Source: Puccinia triticina
Taxonomy: Eukaryota; Basidiomycota; Pucciniomycetes; Pucciniales; Pucciniaceae
Assembly (NCBI RefSeq): GCF_026914185.1
Contig: NC_070565.1
Location: forward strand, 1,178,001-1,242,000
Length of the DNA stretch: 64,000 nucleotides
Direction of reading: 5' to 3'
Every line of letters begins with the position of its first letter. Within the stretch, counting starts at the first letter, position 1. The translations under genes and the position numbers were made by a program. Under the pieces are notes generated by a model. The model had not been told where the DNA came from and searched no databases. It worked only from the letters and a program-made list of their open reading frames with translations. Positions 34,045-43,292 of the stretch are shown here, in pieces.

Positions 34045-34652
34045 TCAGGTTGATCTCTTACTTGCTCTGTAGTTTCTTAGGTGAATGGGTCCATCTGGTA
34101 TATTACTTTCTGGTAGCCATTCATCTCTATCAGCGGATAAGTTTTTATATCTGACCAAGTAGAGTCTGGTGTCTTTTCCTTGTATTCTTTCTTTCTTGTC
34201 TTTCAAGATTTTATGTACTCTCAACTGTCCTGAGGGTGGAGTTTCTTCTATGGGGATAGGTTGCGGGGGGGCTAATTCTTCTTCTGGCCTAACTTTGTAA
34301 GGTTTGATCAGGCTTACAGAAAGACAGGATGTTTCCTGGATAGTTCTTCACTAAGAATGACTTCCACTGCGTTTTTACCATGTAATTGCTTAATGGTGAA
34401 TGGTCCTATCAATGGAGGCTTAAGTTTTCTGCTACCACCTAAATTATTAAAATTCACCGTGGATAATAGAACTTTTTCTCCAATCTTGAACTCAGGTTCT
34501 TTATGGCTTTTATCCCATCTTCCTTTGTTATATTCAACAGCATCATCTAAACATTTCCTGGCATGTTGGTGAGTTGAGTCCAGCATCTTTTTGAAGTCAA
34601 TAGCGGTAGGGTGCAGATGAGGTAATTTGTCATTAAGATTGTCTTTGGGCAT
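34045..34652 (-). pseudogene. C-terminal end of copy-2 pol (integrase tail and chromodomain), frameshifted
   Basis: Collinear with the last roughly 200 codons of the copy-1 polyprotein. Relative to copy 1 (CTCACAGGAAAGACAGG) one G is missing here (CTTACAGAAAGACAGG, about 34312-34326). The frame therefore closes after ..RKHPVFL and the chromodomain is out of frame. The upstream part of the same gene resumes at 43293 beyond the nested element. Confidence 0.85.
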
Positions 34653-34656
34653 ACAT

Positions 34657-35469
34657 TATGGAGCTCCGTCCGGTGCTAGGCCGGCGGCAGCGCTGGGAGG
34701 GGAAAAGATGCCTAAGAGGCTGCCCTCTCGAGTGGTCCGGAAAAGAGAGTCGAAAGAATCGAAGTGATAGCTGGGAAGTGGTTTTTGAGGTACGGCGGAG
34801 AGTTGATCTTCGCCGGCGGTTTTGTTGGAATGTCTTGGGAAAAGGGATCGGGCGCTCGTGCGCAGAATCGGGAAGTATCGGATCAAAAAGAATCAATTGC
34901 TGATAGCCTCCGCCTTGGATCAGAACAGAATGCTATGGCCTCCCATCCTCCAAGTTTGCCAGGAACTTGGATTCCTGGAGGCCTGTCACAGACATGTCAT
35001 CATCTCCTTGCGCGCCATGCGCGCGCACACACCACAGACAACAGAGAGATAGAAAAGAACAAAGACAACACAAAGAAGAAAAAGGAAGAGAAATAAAACC
35101 AAGAGCTGAAAACATGAAACCAATGAGGACCACAAATTAAGAAGATGAGAAAGGAACCAGGAAGAATGAAAATGGACATGGCTGAGGAAGACAAGGAAGA
35201 AACAAAACCAGAAAAGACAAACAACTAGGAATAAATCCACAGGTAGTTCTGTGTTAGGACCAAGAAGAAGAGAAGAGGAGACAGAGAGGAAAGTGAGAAA
35301 TAGGAAGAGGGGAAAAAAGGGAAGCTGAGAGGACTTGGGAAGGTGATATTGAGATTTGAATCTTGAGCCTTGAGGATCTTGAGGCTTGAATCTTGATCTT
35401 GAGGGTGGTTTTCTTGAGGGCTGATCTTGAAGATTGAAACTGCAGCCGACTACCATTTTGGCCACCACA
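34657..35469 (-). repeat. 3' LTR of the nested gypsy element
   Basis: Read on the minus strand it runs from TGTGGTGGCC to CGGAGCTCCATA. It contains a long A/G-rich tract. The polypurine tract (GGGGTGA) lies at 35470-35482. Confidence 0.88.
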
Positions 35470-35521
35470 TCACCCCAACATTTACAGTCTGTCCCTAGAC
35501 TGCCCCGTTCCTCGCCGTCAA

Positions 35522-35637
35522 CTAAAAGAAAAAAAGCAAAAGGGTCCCACGCATGGCTCACGACAGTGGCTAAAGTAGGGCTTACAACAAATGCGGTAGT
35601 AGGTACCCAAGGTGCATACTGAGGAGGGGGAACTTAC
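35522..35637 (-). other. Intron-like repeat d
   Basis: On the minus strand: AAA|GTAAGT, CCCCTCC, TATGCACC, CACTGTCGTGAGCC, then a long pyrimidine tract ending TTTTAG. Its donor contains the pol stop codon (AAG TAA). Splicing would replace the last cod­on and bring another stop two codons on. Confidence 0.6.
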
Positions 35638-38600
35638 TTTGAGTTACCAATGCCCCCACGAGGAAAATACTCCTTGACTTGATCCGCAGCGAATCGCCGC
35701 TTAAGCTCAGTCCCATCAAGCTCCGCCAAGACATATGAGCCGCCCTGGACTTGCGTGACGATCCGGTAAGGCCCGTTCCACTTGTGAGCAAATAGCTGCC
35801 CCCATTGAACCTCGAGCGACCGATTGTAGGCCAGAACCAAAGTGCCCGGCGAGAGGGGATCGCGCAACCGTTCGGGATTCTTCTCTTGCCAGTAGCGAAT
35901 GGCATCCGCCCGAGATTTCATCATCCGTTGATGAGCAAGCTGCCGAGAGTCCTCACTGCGCTCCAGTTGTTGAGAACGGGCCGCTAGTAGGTCGGAGGTA
36001 CTACGGACCTCCTCCCAATCAACCCCAAGGAACGAATCGATATCCAGATCAATTGGAAGAGCTGCCCGCTGACCAAAGACCAACTCATAAGGAGAATAGC
36101 CCGTTGAACGCTTGGTTGAGATGCGGTCAGCAAACAACACGAGCGGGAGAAATTTCCGACAATTTTTCCCTGACTCGCCCGCCAATTTAACAAGAGCTGC
36201 CTTAAGAGGAGCATTCCCGCGCTCCACCATTCCCTGAGCCTCCGGATAATAAGGAGTTGAAACCCGATGTTGCCCCGGCAAAGACCTCAGCATCTCTGCC
36301 AGGGCGCCGCCGAATTCCGAACCGCCGTCAGTCGAGTAAGCACGCGCCAGTCCATACCGCATGGTCCAGTGCTCCTGCAGAAAGGCGGCGACAGCCTCCG
36401 AAGTGATGTTGTTGAGAAATTTGGCCTCTACCCAGCCCGAGAAATCATCACGCGCGACAATGAGATATTTCGCCCCGCTCGCCTTGATGTGTACAACGTC
36501 CATTGAGACTCGTCCGAATATAGTGTCTTCACCAGTCGGGTAGCGCATTTCCACCGGCCGCCGCAATCCTCTCTTCTGGCAGGCCTCGCAACTGCGGCAC
36601 CACAGATGAACGGACTTTTTCAAAGCCGGCCACCAAAAGCGGTCGGCGACCCAGCGATAAGTCTCAGTCGTACCTCGATGGCCAAGGTCTTTGTGCAGAC
36701 GCTGAAGAACATCATCCTGCATGCTCGGGATGGTGATCACGATCCTAGGTAGCGGGCTGCCTCTCTTCATGAGTCGACCCGCCTGAACAAAGAAACCGGA
36801 AGCTTTCCTCCTCAACGCCTGAAACGCCGCCGCATCCATCCCAACGGGGCGCGCCAACGTCTTCAGATAGTCTTCCAACTGCCGCCAGAAGCCTTCTTGA
36901 AAACCGTTATAAGGCGGCAACGCAGCAACTGAGAAAGTCGACATAGGCCGGATGGCAGGTTCCTCCTCGTCGAACTCTGACAAAGGTGGGTCGGAATCAC
37001 CGTCGCCTTGAGGTCTTCGAGACAGTCCGTCCGGCATGGTAAAAGATTTGCCCGGGCGGTGTGAAATGTCAAAGGAGAAAAGATGAATAAAGGACACCCA
37101 GCGCGTCATCGGGGCGTTGGGTAGACTAGGTGCGTTGATCATCTGCACAAGGGACTGCGCGTCGACGAGAAGCTTGAAGTGCTGACCCCACAAAACAATC
37201 TGCAGCTTCTTGAGAATCCGAGCGACGCCGCAAAGCTCCAGTTTAGGCTGGGAATAGCGCGATTCCACGTCAGAGAAAAGCAGAGATTCGTAGAGGGCCG
37301 GTCGGTCGACGCCGCTGTCATCTTGTTGAGTAAGAACGGCCCCTGCAGCATGGTAGCAGGAATCAACAGCGAGTTTGAGCTTTCCTGCGTCGGGTCCGTA
37401 CGCCACCTTCTTCAACACGATGTCCCTTCCCACGAGTGTTTTGAGTTGCTGGAACGCAATCTCGCAATCCTCGGTCCAGACGAATTGCGCATCCTTGCGA
37501 GTCAGTCGACGCAGAGGCACACAAATTTGAGAAAGAGATGGAATGAAAATCCGCACGTACATCACCACCCCAAGGAATCCGCGAACTTCAGTCGCGTCCG
37601 AGGGTGTTGGCCAACTTAAGATTTTGTTGATCTTATTCTTAGCCATCCGCCGGCCCTCCTTGCACACGACGTGACCCACAATTTCCAGGGCGGGAACGCA
37701 GGCTGCCAGTTTTGTGGCAGACACCGTCAGCCTGGCCTCCTCAATCCGGAAGAGAACGCGCTCCAGCGTGATCGCATATTCCCACACGAAACGCCGTACT
37801 CCTGGATGCCATGACAGCGCCTTGTTATTGTAATCAGAAGCCGGGCCCTTGATGCCCCCATCATTGATGAAAACACCAGCGTGATCCGGGATCTCTTCCT
37901 GCAGGACCCACATCATCTGCGCTTGGTAAACAGCGACAGAGTTGGTGGCACCCTGCGGGAGGCGCGTCAGCTGAAATCTGCCAAGAGGGGTATTGAATGT
38001 CGTCAAGGGGCGCGAAATTGGGTCAAGGGCGCGTTCATTGTAACCGCCCAAGATATCTCCGAGTCCATAGCAAACGCGACCCGAGAATGACTCGACAAAA
38101 TCTTCGGTAGCCGGAGGAACTCCGGCGTCCTTCACGGTGACTTTGTTCAGAGGTTGAAGATCGTGGACAATCCTGAGCTTCCCGTTTGACTTAAGGACGC
38201 AGAACACGGGGCTTGAATACGACGAGGTGGATTGCTCGTACAAGCCGTTGCGGACTCGCTCTCTAAGGATCCTGGTGTATTCGTCTAGCTTAGCGGCAGG
38301 TATAGGAATACGCTTCTTCTGCCAGGGTTCGTGTTCGATGACCGGGATAATGTAAGGGAGGCCATACGAATCCTTCAGCAGTCCGCGCTCAGACTCGTCG
38401 AAGGCAATGGCCTGGTTACGCTTGGCTAGCACATTCTTGATGAGATTCAATTCGTCCGGCCAAAGCCAGCCGTTCGGACCAAAATTTACCACCTGAAGCC
38501 GGTCCTCAGTGACGCGGCCTTTGGGGCAAAATGGGCCCGCCAAAGAGCGGGGCAAGGGCCGATAAGGATTGCGGGAAAGAGGGGGTCGACGGAGGGGGGG

Positions 38601-39827
38601 ATTTAGACCCTGTGGCATCGGCTGATTGACGGGTTTGATCTTCCTCGAGACTGGCTTGTACTTGGCGGCAAAGACCACATGCTCGCCCACTTTCCAGGCA
38701 TCCAACAGCACCTTTTGAGACTGACTGCCGAGACCATACTGGAGCAACGCCCACGTCCGAAGTTCCGAGAAACCCTCGAAAGGGGCCTTATCTGCGTAAG
38801 AAAATCCGGAAGGCGGGGAGCGGCTCACAACAGTGGCGCAAGGTAGAGCTTTGACAACGTTTGGAGCATCACGCCCGGAGGTGCATAATCGGAGAGAACT
38901 TACTTTTAGTCTCCGATCCCTCCGCAACTCAGGTTCTTCCACCTCATCCACCCAAACGTCCATATTTGAAGAAAATAGTTTCACCTCATTGCGGAGGGTC
39001 TTTAGTTTATCCTCGTCGCGGAGGCTCGGAAGTTTAGCCTCATTGCGGAGGGTCCTTGCAGACAGGCCTAGTTTAACCTCATCGCGGACAGACAGGCCTA
39101 GTTTAACCTCATCGCGGAGGGTCACAAAGGACCAAACTAGTTTATCCTCGTTGCAGAGCGTGAAACCAGTATCTTGAGATGAAACGTCTTGCTCCCTAGA
39201 CGCGTGAACTTGATGCGAAGTTGGAGAAGGAGGAAATTCCTTGGTGGCGAGGGGTATTGGGTGGGATGAAGGTCCACCTGGAAAAGAAAAAGAACACGAA
39301 ACTGACGAATCTCTCACGAGTGTGGCCCAAGGTGTTGTCTTTGAAATTGCGGTAGCATCTACCCAGGAGGTGCATACTTGGAGGGGACTTACTTTCACAC
39401 TTTGTGCCCCCGCGGTACACCCATGTTGTACACCTTCCGCCGCGCTGGCCTCCTCGCGAAGCCGCCGGGTCATTTTTGAGGGATCGGGAGAAAATGGTTT
39501 GAAAAGAAGTGGAGACGGCGAATTGAAGCGAGTCGAAAAGATATTTTTGGCGTTTTCTGGAGTTTCTTGATGTTTTTGGATTTGGTGTTTTGTTATTGAA
39601 TCTTGAGGTGAAACGGATATAGAGGGAACAGAATAGAAGAAAGGAGAATGGGCCTCTTGGGCAGGAGTCGATCCGCCGGTCGGACGTCGAGGCCCCACAT
39701 TAAGACCGCCGGCGAGTGGATCGACACCCCTCATAAAAAATGCGGGGCCTCCTCGGAGTCCTCGCAGAGGCGGCCACAATGGACCAGCACTCCTTTGCGA
39801 CCGTGGGAGGGAAACTCGCGCTGCCAC
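35634..39827 (-). CDS. Pol of the nested gypsy (RT, RNase H, integrase), probably inactive RT
   Basis: A 1,397-codon frame with gypsy domains. RT (about residues 510-760; HDLQPLN, LPQGATNS) has FIND (about 653-656) at the catalytic box instead of the usual F-x-DD. RNase H follows (AVDSCYHAAGAVL, ELCGVARIL, DAQSL, DGLSRR). Integrase has HRGTTETYRW / CRSCEACQKR and a DDE core (MDVVH, TDGGSEF, GMVERGN), ending with a GPYRIV tail. The first 380 codons are not pol-like. They read through two intron-like repeats (39278-39392, 38792-38903) and a tandem LR(D/N)EVKL repeat, so the true start is uncertain and may lie after 38791. The frame overlaps the gag ORF by 97 bp in the -1 frame. The stop falls in the donor of another intron-like repeat. 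Confidence 0.8.
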   Translation of the reverse strand: MAARVSLPRSQRSAGPLWPPLRGLRGGPAFFMRGVDPLAGGLNVGPRRPTGGSTPAQEAHSPFFYSVPSISVSPQDSITKHQIQKHQETPENAKNIFSTRFNSPSPLLFKPFSPDPSKMTRRLREEASAAEGVQHGCTAGAQSVKVSPLQVCTSWVDATAISKTTPWATLVRDSSVSCSFSFPGGPSSHPIPLATKEFPPSPTSHQVHASREQDVSSQDTGFTLCNEDKLVWSFVTLRDEVKLGLSVRDEVKLGLSARTLRNEAKLPSLRDEDKLKTLRNEVKLFSSNMDVWVDEVEEPELRRDRRLKVSSLRLCTSGRDAPNVVKALPCATVVSRSPPSGFSYADKAPFEGFSELRTWALLQYGLGSQSQKVLLDAWKVGEHVVFAAKYKPVSRKIKPVNQPMPQGLNPPLRRPPLSRNPYRPLPRSLAGPFCPKGRVTEDRLQVVNFGPNGWLWPDELNLIKNVLAKRNQAIAFDESERGLLKDSYGLPYIIPVIEHEPWQKKRIPIPAAKLDEYTRILRERVRNGLYEQSTSSYSSPVFCVLKSNGKLRIVHDLQPLNKVTVKDAGVPPATEDFVESFSGRVCYGLGDILGGYNERALDPISRPLTTFNTPLGRFQLTRLPQGATNSVAVYQAQMMWVLQEEIPDHAGVFINDGGIKGPASDYNNKALSWHPGVRRFVWEYAITLERVLFRIEEARLTVSATKLAACVPALEIVGHVVCKEGRRMAKNKINKILSWPTPSDATEVRGFLGVVMYVRIFIPSLSQICVPLRRLTRKDAQFVWTEDCEIAFQQLKTLVGRDIVLKKVAYGPDAGKLKLAVDSCYHAAGAVLTQQDDSGVDRPALYESLLFSDVESRYSQPKLELCGVARILKKLQIVLWGQHFKLLVDAQSLVQMINAPSLPNAPMTRWVSFIHLFSFDISHRPGKSFTMPDGLSRRPQGDGDSDPPLSEFDEEEPAIRPMSTFSVAALPPYNGFQEGFWRQLEDYLKTLARPVGMDAAAFQALRRKASGFFVQAGRLMKRGSPLPRIVITIPSMQDDVLQRLHKDLGHRGTTETYRWVADRFWWPALKKSVHLWCRSCEACQKRGLRRPVEMRYPTGEDTIFGRVSMDVVHIKASGAKYLIVARDDFSGWVEAKFLNNITSEAVAAFLQEHWTMRYGLARAYSTDGGSEFGGALAEMLRSLPGQHRVSTPYYPEAQGMVERGNAPLKAALVKLAGESGKNCRKFLPLVLFADRISTKRSTGYSPYELVFGQRAALPIDLDIDSFLGVDWEEVRSTSDLLAARSQQLERSEDSRQLAHQRMMKSRADAIRYWQEKNPERLRDPLSPGTLVLAYNRSLEVQWGQLFAHKWNGPYRIVTQVQGGSYVLAELDGTELKRRFAADQVKEYFPRGGIGNSK
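38792..38903 (-). other. Intron-like repeat c
   Basis: AAA|GTAAGT, then CTCTCC, TATGCACCTCCGGGCGTGAT, CCTTGCGCCACTGTTGTGAG, ending in ATTTTCTTACGCAG. It shares blocks in the same order with repeats a, b and d. It has remained open in the pol frame. Confidence 0.6.
38957..39165 (-). repeat. Degenerate tandem repeat translating as LR(D/N)E-KL
   Basis: A roughly 27-39-bp unit (CTCCGCGATGAGGTTAAACT) repeats about six times between the two intron-like repeats. One 30-bp unit is duplicated perfectly. Confidence 0.8.
39278..39392 (-). other. Intron-like repeat b
   Basis: AAA|GTAAGT, CCCCTCC, GTATGCACCTCC, GATGCTACCGC, CCTTGGGCCACACTCGTGAG, then TTTTTCTTTTCCAG. Lengths and block order match the other three copies. 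Confidence 0.6.
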
Positions 39828-41893
39828 CTTCCTTTATCGACCGGACAGAGTGTTACCTCGATGTTTCGTCCACTAGAATCCGGGAGGATGATCCGCTCCC
39901 CAGCGGTCGGGGAGAACATCAGCGTGGCTTTGAAATCCATCAGGAAGGGCCGGCCCAAGGTGAAAGGCCCATTAGCCCGAGTAATCCAAAAATGGCAGGA
40001 ACCCACTATGGAGCGTCCCACTCGGATGGGAACGTCTTCCGCTATCCCAATCAATTCGCATGCCTGGTTATTGATTCCGTAGACCGCCGAACTGAAATTA
40101 ACCCGAGGTGTAAGATTCAACTTAACCGCTAAGGCGTCGGAGATCAAATTGAGTTGAGACCCCGAGTCCACTAGGGGCGATGATGTTGCTTCGCCATCGC
40201 CCACGCTACAGCTTAGATATCCAAGAGGACACGAGTAGAGATTGGGATCGAAAGCGCCCTCAGGGTCAATCCCTTCCGCCAGCGTTCCGGAGTTAACCTT
40301 CAAATCTTCAGAGCCAACCTCCACGCGACGCCGGGAAACCCATTTCTTGACTCCATCAGAGACCGCCGGCGAAATAGAACAAATCTCGGCCACTGTTGTC
40401 GAAACCAGCAGGTCGAATATCTTCTTGATGAATCCATCCACTGCGTCTGGGTGATCTCGGCTAACGTCGCGCTCAAACCTCACCTTAGGCTGTGAGCCAG
40501 CGTTCTTAGGAGGAGTGACCGGTCTTGCAGGCCCCTCCTTGGGGAGAGGGGGTTCGGGATTAGAATCGTTCATGATGCGATCAAACAGCTCAGGTTCGTC
40601 CTCTACTTCGACCCTCGGCGGATCGGCAACTCCGCTCGGAACCTTCCGAAGGGGGCGCTTCGACTGACTAGCTGGTACCAAAGGAGCCTTGTATGGTCGA
40701 GCGTCCTCGTGGCGCTTCCTTCCGGCCGGATCGGACTCATAAACCCCTGCGAATGACTGGGACAATACCGCTGGGGGGTACCACGGCTGCAACGACCCAC
40801 AGCTTGCCTTGTACTCGGTCGTAGCGGCAGCAGATGATTGGCGAGTAGGTGTCGATGGCCTGGGTGGCCCAGAAGAGGAGGAGGGCTGATAAGAAGCGAC
40901 TACATGCCGAATCGGGCGACTGCGGTCGAAGGGAATCAGGGCCCCATTTGGAAGGAAGAAATTTGTACCTCGTTGCTCGACGAGACCCGCCTCCTTGTCC
41001 TTTTGGAGCTCCGGGCATCGAGCCGTTCCGTGGCGCTCCCGATGGCAATAATAACACACTAGCGGTGGGCGCTCCGTCGACGTCGAGACCTTGCCGCCTT
41101 CTCCTTTCATGTACTGCTCGAAGGCTTTGAAAAGCTTGGCGAGTTCCTCCATAGACGGCTCGGGTTTAGGCGCGGAATCAGTTGTCTTCGGGCGCTGATC
41201 CTCGCCCATCTTCTTCATCACATCGTTCGCGGCTTGGAAAGGAGAAGCCACCGGGGCTGAAGTTCTTGTGTCCTCGAAAGTGAGAGATATCTGTCCTTTC
41301 ATGACAGTGTCGACAGCGCTTCGCAAAATCTTAAAAGAAGGCAACCGAGCCCGATTATCGGGTGTCACAATCAGAGTATTTTCTTTTATGAGCTGATCCC
41401 GAATACGGCCCTGGAAACCCTCCGAAAACGCCTGATAAAAAGGCTTCTTAAGCTCTTTGGCCGATTCGACATGACTCTTTGAGACCAGGTAGGCTTGAAT
41501 TGGGTCCCAAGCCTTGCGGAACGAGTGATAGTCCGATACCGACGAAACACCTCCTTTCTTCGCCCACGTATCGACCAGGCTGGTGATGTCTCTCTCGGTG
41601 AACAGAGCCTTGTCGACGTCAACCCAGTAGCTCAGCATAGCGGCTTTGAGCTTCGACCAATCGGGCGGCTTATAGCCATCGAGCGTCGCCAGGATAGTCC
41701 GAGTTTCCCCATCCTCAACAAACGAGCCGATCTGACGAGCCTTGTCGAAATCAGACGCGCCGTCCAATTCTGCAGCTAGCTCGTAGTCATCAAGAAACAG
41801 CTCGACTTCCGAACCCAAAAACTTCAATGCCTTGTTTTGAGGTTTGATTTTGACCATCCTCACGCGAGGAGGATTCCCAGTGACGCCGTCCAT
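39731..41893 (-). CDS. Gag-protease of the nested gypsy element
   Basis: 720 codons from an ATG lying 13 bp after the acceptor of intron-like repeat a. An N-terminal capsid-like region (KALKFLGSEVELFLDDYE, helix-rich to about 250) is followed by a C-x2-C-x4-H-x4-C knuckle (CYYCHRERHGTARC, about 280), a Pro/Ser-rich linker and a retropepsin-type protease (LVDSGSQLNLI, then LGRPFLMDF). Fusion of gag with protease and a separate RT-RH-IN frame is common in basidiomycete gypsy elements. No internal stop is seen. The frame overlaps pol in the -1 direction. Confidence 0.85.
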   Translation of the reverse strand: MDGVTGNPPRVRMVKIKPQNKALKFLGSEVELFLDDYELAAELDGASDFDKARQIGSFVEDGETRTILATLDGYKPPDWSKLKAAMLSYWVDVDKALFTERDITSLVDTWAKKGGVSSVSDYHSFRKAWDPIQAYLVSKSHVESAKELKKPFYQAFSEGFQGRIRDQLIKENTLIVTPDNRARLPSFKILRSAVDTVMKGQISLTFEDTRTSAPVASPFQAANDVMKKMGEDQRPKTTDSAPKPEPSMEELAKLFKAFEQYMKGEGGKVSTSTERPPLVCYYCHRERHGTARCPELQKDKEAGLVEQRGTNFFLPNGALIPFDRSRPIRHVVASYQPSSSSGPPRPSTPTRQSSAAATTEYKASCGSLQPWYPPAVLSQSFAGVYESDPAGRKRHEDARPYKAPLVPASQSKRPLRKVPSGVADPPRVEVEDEPELFDRIMNDSNPEPPLPKEGPARPVTPPKNAGSQPKVRFERDVSRDHPDAVDGFIKKIFDLLVSTTVAEICSISPAVSDGVKKWVSRRRVEVGSEDLKVNSGTLAEGIDPEGAFDPNLYSCPLGYLSCSVGDGEATSSPLVDSGSQLNLISDALAVKLNLTPRVNFSSAVYGINNQACELIGIAEDVPIRVGRSIVGSCHFWITRANGPFTLGRPFLMDFKATLMFSPTAGERIILPDSSGRNIEVTLCPVDKGRWQREFPSHGRKGVLVHCGRLCEDSEEAPHFL

Positions 41894-41906
41894 CTTGAGA
41901 GTGAAT

Positions 41907-42015
41907 CTGATGAGAGAAACAAGCAGAAATCGAGGGGCGGCTCACAGCGGTGGCGATAATGCTTTGACAAAAAAAAGTAGTGCTTCGGAGGTGCTACTAA
42001 TTAGAGGGGACTTAC
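41907..42015 (-). other. Intron-like repeat a in the 5' leader of the nested gypsy
   Basis: GAA|GTAAGT, CCCCTC, GTAGCACCTCC, TTGTCAAAGC, CGCCACCGCTGTGAGCCGC, ending TTTCTCTCATCAG just before the gag ATG. Confidence 0.6.
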
Positions 42016-42156
42016 TTCTGCTACTCCTGTGCCGCGCGACTGAACACCTAAAAAAAAAAAAAAGAAAGAAATAAAGAAATGGGAGCCTGAAACGTCTTGA
42101 TCCTTTAAAACGAGGACTAGAGCGGCTCCTGCGACGAAGTGGGGCGGCGAGGAATG

Positions 42157-42292
42157 AGAGATGGCTCTGAGGCACTGTCAGCGCCTCAAAGGAATCCACT
42201 CAAAAAAAGGGGGGAGGCCAATTGGTCGAGATCGTTCGCTGAGGATTGATGGGATGGCTCTGAGGCACTGTCAGCGCCTCAAAGGAATCCGT
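42157..42292. repeat. Direct repeat pair with hairpin in the nested-element leader
   Basis: GATGGCTCTGAGGCACTGTC plus about 18 more bases occurs twice (from 42157 and from 42250). Each copy contains GAGGC...GCCTC, able to form a small stem-loop. Confidence 0.75.
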
Positions 42293-42439
42293 GCCTCGTG
42301 TCGCGAATCCTCGAGAAGTGATTTGGAAAAGAATCCAAGCTGGTTCAGCTAAGATTCTGTGATTCGAACGGATGGGAATCAAAAAGGAGAAGGAAAAAAA
42401 AGGAAATTTATAACCGCCAAACGCCTCAAAACCACAGTG

Positions 42440-42489
42440 CGAGACTGTAAATCTTGAGGTCGCTGGTTCGATCCCGGCTCGGGGGACCA
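42440..42489 (-). promoter_or_regulatory. Extended primer-binding site: 3' half of tRNA-Tyr with CCA
   Basis: The plus strand reads as a tRNA from the anticodon stem onward: CGAGA-CTGTAAA-TCTTG (anticodon GTA), T arm GCTGG-TTCGATC-CCGGC, acceptor strand TCGGGGG, discriminator A, then CCA. It ends two bases from the 5' LTR. On the element's strand this is TGGTCCCCCGAG..., a primer-binding site for tRNA-Tyr extended to about 50 nt. The encoded CCA and lack of an anticodon-loop intron point to a reverse-transcribed mature tRNA rather than a tRNA gene. No D arm or 5' acceptor strand is present. Confidence 0.82.
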
Positions 42490-42491
42490 AA

Positions 42492-43288
42492 TATGGAGCT
42501 CCGTCCGGTGCTAGGCCGGTGGCAGCGCTGGGAGGGGAAAAGATGCCTAAGAGGCTGCCCTCTCGAGTGGTCCGGAAAAGAGAGTCGAAAGAATCGAAGT
42601 GATAGCTGGGAAGTGGTTTTTGAGGTACGGCGGAGAGTTGATCTTCGCCGGCGGTTTTGTTGGAATGTCTTGGGAAAAGGGATTGGGCGCTCGTGCGCAG
42701 AATCGGGAAGTATCGGATCAAAAAGAATCAATTGCTGATAGCCTCCGCCTTGGATCAGAACAGAATGCTATGGCCTCCCATCCTCCAAGTTTGCCAGGAA
42801 CTTGGATTCCTGGAGGCCTGTCACAGACATGTCATCATCTCCTTGCGCGCCATGCGCGCGCACACACCACAGACAACAGAGAGATAGAAAAGAACAAAGA
42901 CAACACAAAGAAGAAAAAGGAAGAGAAATAAAACCAAGAGCTGAAAACATGAAACCAATGAGGACCACAAATTAAGAAGATGAGAAAGGAACCAGGAAGA
43001 ATGAAAATGGACATGGCTGAGGAAGACAAGGAAGAAACAAAACCAGAAAAGACAAACAACTAGGAATAAATCCACAGGTAGTTCTGTGTTAGGACCAAGA
43101 AAAAGAGAAGAGGAGACAGAGAGGAAAGTGAGAAATAGGAAGAGGGGAAAAAAGGGAAGCTGAGAGGACTTGGGAAGGTGATATTGAGATTTGAATCTTG
43201 AGGCTTGAATCTTGATCTTGAGGGTGGTTTTCTTGAGGGCTGATCTTGAAGATTGAAACTGAAGCCGACTACCATTTTGGCCACCACA
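42492..43288 (-). repeat. 5' LTR of the nested gypsy element
   Basis: 797 bp, near-identical to 34657-35469 except for a 16-bp deletion and a few substitutions. It is followed by the ACGT target site. Confidence 0.88.
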
Positions 43289-43292
43289 ACGT

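Larger units (their letters stand above)
34657..43288 (-). mobile_element. Nested Ty3/gypsy element of a second, GC-richer family
   Basis: 8,632 bp with LTRs at 34657-35469 (813 bp) and 42492-43288 (797 bp). They are otherwise near-identical apart from a 16-bp indel in a CTTGAGG-rich tract. The target duplication is ACAT (34653-34656) and ACGT (43289-43292). The empty site in copy 1 reads ACGT, so one side has since changed by G to A. It encodes gag-protease (39731-41893) and RT-RNaseH-integrase (35634-39827) on the minus strand, with four intron-like repeats and a tRNA-Tyr-derived primer-binding site. There is no chromodomain. Confidence 0.9.

Noticed and set aside
34986..35561. 191-codon hydrophobic frame over the nested LTR (also part of the 3' end of the copy-2 pol frame)
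   Set aside because: It is an A/G-rich LTR tract read on the minus strand as Phe/Leu/Ser. It appears in both LTRs and is not a membrane protein gene.
42440..42489. A functional tRNA-Tyr gene
   Set aside because: Only the 3' half exists. It includes an encoded CCA and lies exactly at a retrotransposon primer-binding position.
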